A stretch of 64,000 nucleotides of DNA from Hyphomicrobiales bacterium (GTDB lineage: Bacteria > Pseudomonadota > Alphaproteobacteria > Rhizobiales > Xanthobacteraceae). Below the pieces are notes generated by a model. That model saw nothing but the letters and a program-made list of their open reading frames with translations. It did no database searches and had not been told where the DNA came from. Position numbers and translations under genes: made by a program. The stretch lies in assembly GCA_021730985.1 (NCBI GenBank), contig JAKFYI010000014.1, forward strand, positions 1 to 64,000. The letters run 5' to 3'. Shown here one piece after another: positions 59,017-64,000 of the stretch; position 1 is the first letter of the stretch; each line of letters opens with the position of its first letter.

Positions 59017-60131
59017 GCGACACATCATTCAGCCGGCCGTCGGATCCTTCGTCGGCGGCCCCGTCCCAGGGATGGGATACGCAGCGGTCGGCCCCAAACG
59101 CGATGGGTGCAAACGTGATCCAGAAGAACTGGCAGGAACTGATCAGGCCCAACAAGCTCCAGGTCGCGCTGGGACAGGACGGCAAGCGTTCGGCGACGTT
59201 GATCGCTGAGCCGCTGGAGCGCGGCTTCGGCGTCACGCTCGGCAACGCGCTGCGGCGCGTGCTGCTGTCGTCGCTGCAGGGCGCTGCGGTGCAGTCGGTC
59301 CACATCGACGGCGTGCTGCACGAATTCTCCTCGATCGCCGGCGTGCGCGAGGACGTGACCGACATGGTCCTCAACATCAAGGACATCGCCATCAAGATGC
59401 AGGGCGAAGGCCCCAAGCGCATGGTGGTGAAGAAATCCGGTCCGGGCACCGTCACCGCAGGCGACATCCAGACCGTCGGCGACGTCGTGGTGCTCAATCC
59501 CGATCTCGTGCTGTGCACCCTCGACGAGGGCGCCGAGATCCGCATGGAGTTCACGGTCAACACCGGCAAGGGCTACGTGCCGTCCGAGCGCAACCGTCCC
59601 GAGGACGCGCCGATCGGATTGATCCCGGTTGATAGCCTGTACTCGCCGGTGCGCAAGGTCTCCTACAAGGTCGAGAACACCCGCGAGGGCCAGATCCTCG
59701 ACTACGACAAGCTCACGCTACAGATCGAGACCAACGGCGCGGTGACGCCCGAGGATGCGCTGGCTTACGCCGCGCGCATCCTGCAGGACCAGCTCAACGT
59801 GTTCGTGAACTTCGAAGAGCCGAAGAAGGAGCAGACCGAGGTCACCATCCCGGATCTGGCCTTCAACCCGGCCTTCCTCAAGAAGGTGGACGAGCTCGAG
59901 TTGTCGGTGCGCTCCGCTAACTGTCTCAAGAACGACAACATCGTCTACATCGGCGATCTGGTGCAGAAGACGGAGGCGGAAATGCTCCGCACCCCGAACT
60001 TCGGCCGCAAGTCGCTCAACGAGATCAAGGAAGTGCTGGCGCAGATGGGCCTGCATCTCGGCATGGAAGTGCCGGGCTGGCCGCCCGAGAACATCGAAGA
60101 GCTCGCGAAGCGCTTCGAGGATCACTACTAG
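59013..60131 (+). CDS. rpoA: RNA polymerase alpha subunit
   Basis: A 372-residue alpha: N-terminal assembly domain ([46 protein letters not shown]) and C-terminal DNA/activator-binding domain ([23 protein letters not shown]...[14 protein letters not shown]). Relatives have about 340 residues; here the coupled ATG at 59013 adds about 30 Ser/Pro-rich residues before [14 protein letters not shown] start at 59103 would give the usual length but lacks a Shine-Dalgarno sequence, so the true start is open. Confidence 0.93.
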   Translation: MSDTSFSRPSDPSSAAPSQGWDTQRSAPNAMGANVIQKNWQELIRPNKLQVALGQDGKRSATLIAEPLERGFGVTLGNALRRVLLSSLQGAAVQSVHIDGVLHEFSSIAGVREDVTDMVLNIKDIAIKMQGEGPKRMVVKKSGPGTVTAGDIQTVGDVVVLNPDLVLCTLDEGAEIRMEFTVNTGKGYVPSERNRPEDAPIGLIPVDSLYSPVRKVSYKVENTREGQILDYDKLTLQIETNGAVTPEDALAYAARILQDQLNVFVNFEEPKKEQTEVTIPDLAFNPAFLKKVDELELSVRSANCLKNDNIVYIGDLVQKTEAEMLRTPNFGRKSLNEIKEVLAQMGLHLGMEVPGWPPENIEELAKRFEDHY

Positions 60132-60143
60132 GCTTGATTCCGC

Positions 60144-60174
60144 GTCGTGGCAGGCTTGTCCCGCCACGACTTTT
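60144..60174 (+). terminator. Possible terminator/attenuator between rpoA and rplQ
   Basis: GTCGTGGC/GCCACGAC 8-bp stem with an 11-nt loop followed by TTTT. It is weaker than the other terminators and would let part of the transcripts into rplQ. Confidence 0.5.
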
Positions 60175-60249
60175 GGGCGAACGCAGGATGCCCACCTGAG
60201 CGCAGCGTCCGACGAACCGTCGTGACCAGAGAGATGAAGGACTAATTCG

Positions 60250-60681
60250 ATGCGTCACGGCAAGGTTCACCGCAAGCTCAACAAGAAGCCCGAACACCGC
60301 AAGGCGATGTTCGCCAACATGTGCGCTGCGCTGATCAAGCACGAGCAGATCACCACCACGCTGCCGAAGGCCAAGGAGCTCCGCCCGATCGTCGAGAAGC
60401 TGGTCACCCTCGGCAAGCGCGGCGGCCTGCATTCGCGCCGTCAGGCGATCTCGCAGATCCGCGACGTTGCGATGGTCAAGAAGCTGTTCGACGTGCTGGG
60501 CCCGCGCTACCAGGAGCGCAAGGGCGGTTACACCCGCATCCTGAAGGCGGGCTTCCGCTACGGCGATAACGCCGCCGTCGCGGTGATCGAATTCGTCGAT
60601 CGTGACGAGGCTGCCAAGGGGCTGGATTCCGGGCCGGTGCAGGAGCGCCGCGCCGACGAGGAAGCCAACGCCGCAGCGTAA
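60250..60681 (+). CDS. rplQ: Ribosomal protein L17
   Basis: A 143-residue L17: [53 protein letters not shown] and [30 protein letters not shown]. Ends with a short Glu/Ala-rich tail. Last gene of the alpha group; 118 bp after rpoA. Confidence 0.97.
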   Translation: MRHGKVHRKLNKKPEHRKAMFANMCAALIKHEQITTTLPKAKELRPIVEKLVTLGKRGGLHSRRQAISQIRDVAMVKKLFDVLGPRYQERKGGYTRILKAGFRYGDNAAVAVIEFVDRDEAAKGLDSGPVQERRADEEANAAA

Positions 60682-60692
60682 GGTTGCCGGCC

Positions 60693-61379
60693 ATGCGACA
60701 TGTCATCAAGGCGGCTTCGGCCGCCTTTTTGCTGATCGGAGCTGCGATCCTGATGCCGGTCTCGCATTTGCAGGCGCAAGGCAACCCGGAGCGCGAGCGC
60801 GATCTGGTGTTCGCCGCCGAGCGCGGCGAGATCGTCGCGGTGCGGGATCTGGTGGCGAAGGGCGCGCGCATCAACTGGCGCGACCATCGCGGGCGCACCG
60901 CGCTTCTCGCGGCCACCCAGCGCAATCAAGTCGAGGTCGCGCGCTTCCTCATCCAAGAGGGCGCCGACGTCAACGCCAAGGACCTCATTCAGGACACGCC
61001 CTTCCTGCTGGCCGGGGCCGAGGGCCGCGTCGAGCTGCTGCGCTTGATGGTGCCGGCCGGCGCCGATCTGAAGGACATCAACCGGTTCGGCGGCACCGCC
61101 CTCATTCCGGCGGCGCATCGCGGTCACGTCGAGGCGGTGAAGTTTCTGCTCACCACCAAGATCGACAAGAACCACGTCAACAATCTCGGCTGGACCGCGC
61201 TGATGGAGGCGGTGGTCCTGGGCGACGGCGGCGCGGCGCACACCGAGATCGTCCGCCTGCTGGTCGCGGCCGGCGCCGACATCGGCATTCCGGATCGCGA
61301 CCGCATCACGCCATTGGAGCACGCCAAGAAGCGCGGCTTCGCCGAGATGGTCCGTATCCTGTCCGCTGCCTCGCGCTGA
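60693..61379 (+). CDS. Periplasmic ankyrin-repeat protein
   Basis: A 228-residue protein: signal peptide (about 1-28, hydrophobic AASAAFLLIGAAILM, cleavage near LQA-Q) and at least five ankyrin repeats, visible as G-xT-AL-xxA and V-xxLL-xxGA units (GRTALLAAT, TPFLLAGAEG, GGTALIPAAHRG, GWTALMEAV, ITPLEHAKKRG). Ankyrin repeats bind proteins; the partner is unknown. The first codons coincide with a terminator-like hairpin (60708-60730). ATG at 60693 has AAGG about 11 bases upstream. Confidence 0.75.
   Translation: MRHVIKAASAAFLLIGAAILMPVSHLQAQGNPERERDLVFAAERGEIVAVRDLVAKGARINWRDHRGRTALLAATQRNQVEVARFLIQEGADVNAKDLIQDTPFLLAGAEGRVELLRLMVPAGADLKDINRFGGTALIPAAHRGHVEAVKFLLTTKIDKNHVNNLGWTALMEAVVLGDGGAAHTEIVRLLVAAGADIGIPDRDRITPLEHAKKRGFAEMVRILSAASR
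60708..60730 (+). terminator. Intrinsic terminator inside the ankyrin gene's 5' end
   Basis: AAGGCGGC/GCCGCCTT 8-bp perfect stem with a TTCG tetraloop, followed by three further Ts. A textbook intrinsic terminator in position to end the ribosomal cluster 27 bp after rplQ, yet it encodes residues 6-13 of the ankyrin protein's signal peptide. Confidence 0.75.
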
Positions 61380-61469
61380 GCCGTCAACAGCGGGCCTTGT
61401 CTGCCGCTTTTGCCGAAGTCATGCTGAGCGCCGGTGCGGCGTTGCAGCCGCGCGGCATTGGGGGTCACC

Positions 61470-62669
61470 ATGTCAGACAGCAGCGGACCTGATTTTTCCG
61501 ACACGTTCACGGAAACCTCCAGCCGGTCGTGGATTTCGCGCATCGGCGACTCGATCAAGGGCGTGCTGTTCGGCCTGTTGCTGGTCGCGGCCGCTTCGGT
61601 GCTGCTGTTCTGGAATGAGGGGCGGGCGGTGCAGACCGCTCGCTCGCTCGATGAGGGCGCAGGCCTGGTGGCCGGCATCGATGCCGCGCGGGTCGATCCG
61701 GCCAGCGAGGGCAAGCTCGTCCACCTGAGCGGCGAGTTGAAGGCGGGTGCCCGGCTGAGCGATCCGGAGTTCGGCGTGTCGGCGAACGGGTTGCGCCTGG
61801 TCCGCAGCGTGGAAATGTATCAGTGGAAAGAGGAGAGCAAGACCGAGACGCGCAAGAATCTCGGCGGCTCGGAGGAGACTGTTACGACGTATTCCTATGT
61901 GCGCGTCTGGTCCGACACGCGCAACGATTCCGGCCGCTTCCGCAGGCCGGACGGCCACGCCAACCCGGAGATGCGCTACCGGCGTTTCGGCGTCGCCGCG
62001 CGCGACGCCTCGCTCGGCGCGTTCCGTCCCGGCGCGCCGGTGTTGCAGCAGCTTCCGGCCTCCGAGGACGTGCGTGTCGATGCCGCGCTGGCGGGCGCGG
62101 TCGCCAAGCGCGTTCCGGGTGGCGCGCATGCCGTGGACGGCAAGCTTTATCTCGGGGCCGATCCGGCGGCGCCCCGCATCGGCGATCTGCGCGTGAGCTT
62201 CACCATGGCCCCGGCCGGCCCTGTGAGCATCGTCGGGCGTCAGTCCGGCACGGACTTCTCCGAGTATCAGACCCAAGCCGGCGACAAGCTGTTGATGGTG
62301 CGGCCCGGAACGCGGTCGGCCGCGGAAATGTTCAAGGCCGCCGTGGACGAGAACCGCATCCTGACCTGGATCCTGAGGTTGGTCGGCGCGGCCATGATGT
62401 TCGCCGGCTTCTCGATGGTGCTGCGGCCGCTCGTTGTGGTCGCCGACGTGGTGCCGCTGATCGGCGACATTCTCGGCGCCGGCGCGGGGTTGGTGTCACT
62501 GGTGCTGACCGCGGTGCTCGCGCCGGTCATCATCGCCGTTGCCTGGCTCTGGTACCGGCCGCTGGTTTCGATCGCGGCGCTCGTCATCGGGTTTGGGCTC
62601 GCCTACGGCTTCAAGGCGCTGGCGTCGCGCCGGTCGGCGGCCCGGTCGCCGCAGCCGGCAGGCACCTAA
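61470..62669 (+). CDS. TMEM43-family membrane protein
   Basis: A 399-residue protein of the TMEM43 family: an early membrane helix (VLFGLLLVAAASVLLFW) followed by the family hallmark NEGRAV, a large extracytoplasmic domain (about 65-300) and a C-terminal bundle of hydrophobic helices (about 305-385). Bacterial members have no known function. The ATG at 61470 is preceded by GGGGG; a longer frame begins at 61434. Confidence 0.82.
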   Translation: MSDSSGPDFSDTFTETSSRSWISRIGDSIKGVLFGLLLVAAASVLLFWNEGRAVQTARSLDEGAGLVAGIDAARVDPASEGKLVHLSGELKAGARLSDPEFGVSANGLRLVRSVEMYQWKEESKTETRKNLGGSEETVTTYSYVRVWSDTRNDSGRFRRPDGHANPEMRYRRFGVAARDASLGAFRPGAPVLQQLPASEDVRVDAALAGAVAKRVPGGAHAVDGKLYLGADPAAPRIGDLRVSFTMAPAGPVSIVGRQSGTDFSEYQTQAGDKLLMVRPGTRSAAEMFKAAVDENRILTWILRLVGAAMMFAGFSMVLRPLVVVADVVPLIGDILGAGAGLVSLVLTAVLAPVIIAVAWLWYRPLVSIAALVIGFGLAYGFKALASRRSAARSPQPAGT

Positions 62670-62746
62670 GGCTCATCGGTCGTGGCCTGGTTCCCCCGGT
62701 TTGGCTAGACTTTGGAAGGATTCGAGACAGCCAGACGGAGGGAACC

Positions 62747-63592
62747 ATGACCCGTTGGGTGCTTGCTTGCATTGCGGCTGCGACGCTCGGCGGCGTGGCA
62801 ATCGCGCAGACGCCGGTCGAGCGCGGCGCCTATCTCGTCAACGGCGTCCTGACTTGCGGCAATTGTCACACCCCGCGCGGACCGGGTGGCGTGTTCGACA
62901 TGGGCAAGCAGTTGTCCGGCGGGCCGCAGACCTGGGATACGCCGCAGTATCGCGTCAAAGGCTCCAACATCACCCAGGACCGCGACACCGGCATTGGCAC
63001 CTGGACCGACGACCAGATCAAGAAGTCGCTGCAGGACGGCGTGCGCCCCAGCGGCGTGCCGCTGTCGCCGCAGATGCCGTTCGGCTTCTACAAGATTTTC
63101 ACGCCGGGCGATCTCAATGCGGTGGTCGCCTTCCTCAAGACGGTGCCTGCGACCCGCAACGAGGTGCCGCCGCCGGTCTACAAGGCCGCGATGCATGTCG
63201 ATGTGCCGCCGGGCGCGGAGCGGCCGTTCAGCGACGCTGACATGGCCGATCCGGTGAAGCGCGGGTTCTATCTCGTCACCATCGGCCATTGCATGGAGTG
63301 CCATACCAAGGTCGGCGGCGCGCCGGCCGATTTCAAGAACGCGCTCGGCAAGGGTGGCGAGGAGTTCAAGGGGCCTTGGGGCGTTGCGGTGGCGCGCAAC
63401 ATCACCTCGCACAAGGAAAAGGGCATCGGCGCCTGGACCGACGCCGAGATCAAGACCGCGATCACGCAGGGCAAGCGCCGCGATGGCACACAGCTCAAGC
63501 CGCCGATGGGCTACGGCCTGTATGCGACGATGACTGACGCCGACCTGACGGCGATGGTGGCCTATCTGCGCACCGTGCCGCCGAAGGAATAG
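62747..63592 (+). CDS. Diheme cytochrome c, periplasmic
   Basis: A 281-residue protein with a signal peptide (about 1-20, VAIA-Q) and two c-type heme sites: CGNCH at residues 37-41 and CMECH at 182-186. Likely axial Met ligands are in SPQMPFGFY (Met110) and LKPPMGYGLY. The two-domain arrangement matches the cytochrome subunits of membrane dehydrogenases (alcohol or nicotinate dehydrogenase type), but no dehydrogenase gene is next to it here. Strong GGAGGG ribosome site before ATG 62747. Confidence 0.9.
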   Translation: MTRWVLACIAAATLGGVAIAQTPVERGAYLVNGVLTCGNCHTPRGPGGVFDMGKQLSGGPQTWDTPQYRVKGSNITQDRDTGIGTWTDDQIKKSLQDGVRPSGVPLSPQMPFGFYKIFTPGDLNAVVAFLKTVPATRNEVPPPVYKAAMHVDVPPGAERPFSDADMADPVKRGFYLVTIGHCMECHTKVGGAPADFKNALGKGGEEFKGPWGVAVARNITSHKEKGIGAWTDAEIKTAITQGKRRDGTQLKPPMGYGLYATMTDADLTAMVAYLRTVPPKE

Positions 63593-63605
63593 CTGCGCGC
63601 TCCGC

Positions 63606-63649
63606 CTCATCCTGAGGAGCGGTCCAAAGGACCGCGTCTCGAAGGATGG
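63606..63649. repeat. Dispersed palindromic repeat (rhizobial type)
   Basis: CTCATCCTGAGGAGC, an inner GGTCC-AAA-GGACC hairpin and CGTCTCGAAGGATGG form an imperfect palindrome (outer CATCCT/AGGATG). I recognise this pattern as an intergenic repeat common in Bradyrhizobium-like genomes. It separates the cytochrome gene from the convergent gene; only one copy is in this window. Confidence 0.6.
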
Positions 63650-63664
63650 CGGCCCTGATGTTGG

Positions 63665-64000
63665 CTATTTCTTCTTGCGCTGATCGCGGCCGATCGCGTT
63701 GTAGAGATCGACCGGGGCGAAATCGTCGGTCAGCATTTCGGCCTGGTCGAGCGCGGGGTCCGCCGTGCGCCGCGCCATCATCGGCGCAAGCGGATAGCGG
63801 AACTGGTGGCGCTGCTGGAGCGACGCGGTTCGCTCTTTCAGGGCCGCATCGGATGGCGCGTCCTGCGCCGTCGCCACCATGATCACTTCGCCTTCCCCGG
63901 TCGGGTAAAGGTGCAATGCCGGAAACACGTCCTTCAGCGTCCTGATCGTCGAGACGTAAAGCTTGGTGCCGTCATGCACGTTGAAGGCGGCGGCGCCGCC
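63665..64000 (-). CDS. Spermidine synthase-like protein, 3' end only
   Basis: The C-terminal 111 residues of a larger protein whose start lies beyond the window; the frame is open to the last base. GAAAFNVHDGTKLYVSTIRTLKDVFPALHLYPTGEGEVIMVA resembles the last strands of spermidine synthase-like methyltransferase-fold proteins, including large fused membrane forms. The C-terminus (PVDLYNAIGRDQRKKK) is similar to such relatives. Without the rest the exact enzyme cannot be named. Confidence 0.6.
   Translation of the reverse strand, partial: GGAAAFNVHDGTKLYVSTIRTLKDVFPALHLYPTGEGEVIMVATAQDAPSDAALKERTASLQQRHQFRYPLAPMMARRTADPALDQAEMLTDDFAPVDLYNAIGRDQRKKK

Overview
The window looks like a chromosome segment of a high-GC alphaproteobacterium of the Rhizobiales (Hyphomicrobiales), closest in feel to Bradyrhizobiaceae/Xanthobacteraceae. 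The grounds are the RpoA, RpoB, RpoC and EF-Tu sequences, two tuf genes (one beside tRNA-Trp/secE, one after fusA), a short-lid adenylate kinase, several Bug-type solute-binding proteins, and a dispersed palindromic repeat near 63.6 kb of a kind I recognise from these genomes. The placement is by pattern recognition, not by a search.

Region by region: (1) 1-2.3 kb is the end of an integrated element. It holds a RepA-like ATPase, a small partner gene and a 53-residue zinc-ribbon protein, and stops at a tRNA-Thr gene cut at the anticodon loop. (2) 2.4-10.05 kb is ordinary chromosome: three small membrane proteins, a two-subunit Na+/solute symporter (large subunit plus DUF4212), secreted proline-rich proteins, rlmB, tRNA-Tyr, tRNA-Gly and a hotdog thioesterase. 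(3) 10.2-18.4 kb is tuf, tRNA-Trp, secE, nusG, rplK, rplA, but a dTDP-L-rhamnose operon (rfbCBDA) and a divergent glycosyltransferase-like gene sit between tRNA-Trp and secE. (4) 18.45-31.0 kb is a 13-gene accessory block between rplA and rplJ. It has solute-binding proteins, a MetE-like enzyme, a MarR regulator, a flavin-dependent oxidoreductase, a VOC protein, and a copper-handling cluster (CopC-CopD fusion, YcnI-like, TonB receptor, DUF2946). (5) 31.2-41.3 kb is rplJ, rplL, rpoB, rpoC with its own promoter and terminator. (6) 41.4-60.7 kb is the fused str-S10-spc-alpha cluster from rpsL to rplQ, including secY, adk and rpoA. (7) 60.7-64 kb has an ankyrin-repeat protein, a TMEM43-like membrane protein, a diheme cytochrome c, a palindromic repeat and the 3' end of a spermidine synthase-like gene.

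Most of the window builds the gene-expression machine: RNA polymerase core subunits, elongation factors, two Sec translocase subunits, NusG, 27 ribosomal proteins and three tRNAs. The accessory blocks interrupt the classical tuf-secE-nusG-rplKAJL-rpoBC order at two points, and each break carries terminator and promoter signals that keep the essential genes independent.

The most unusual observations are an adenylate kinase with an 86-residue histone H1-like basic tail, together with low-complexity extensions on L29, L5, S17, L3, S19 and RpoC; an apparent rplQ terminator embedded in the signal-peptide codons of the next gene; 821 bp of identity between the two tuf genes bounded by silent differences; an operator-like palindrome before the rhamnose operon; and the broken tRNA-Thr marking the island edge. 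I saw no CRISPR array, rRNA operon or intact insertion sequence.
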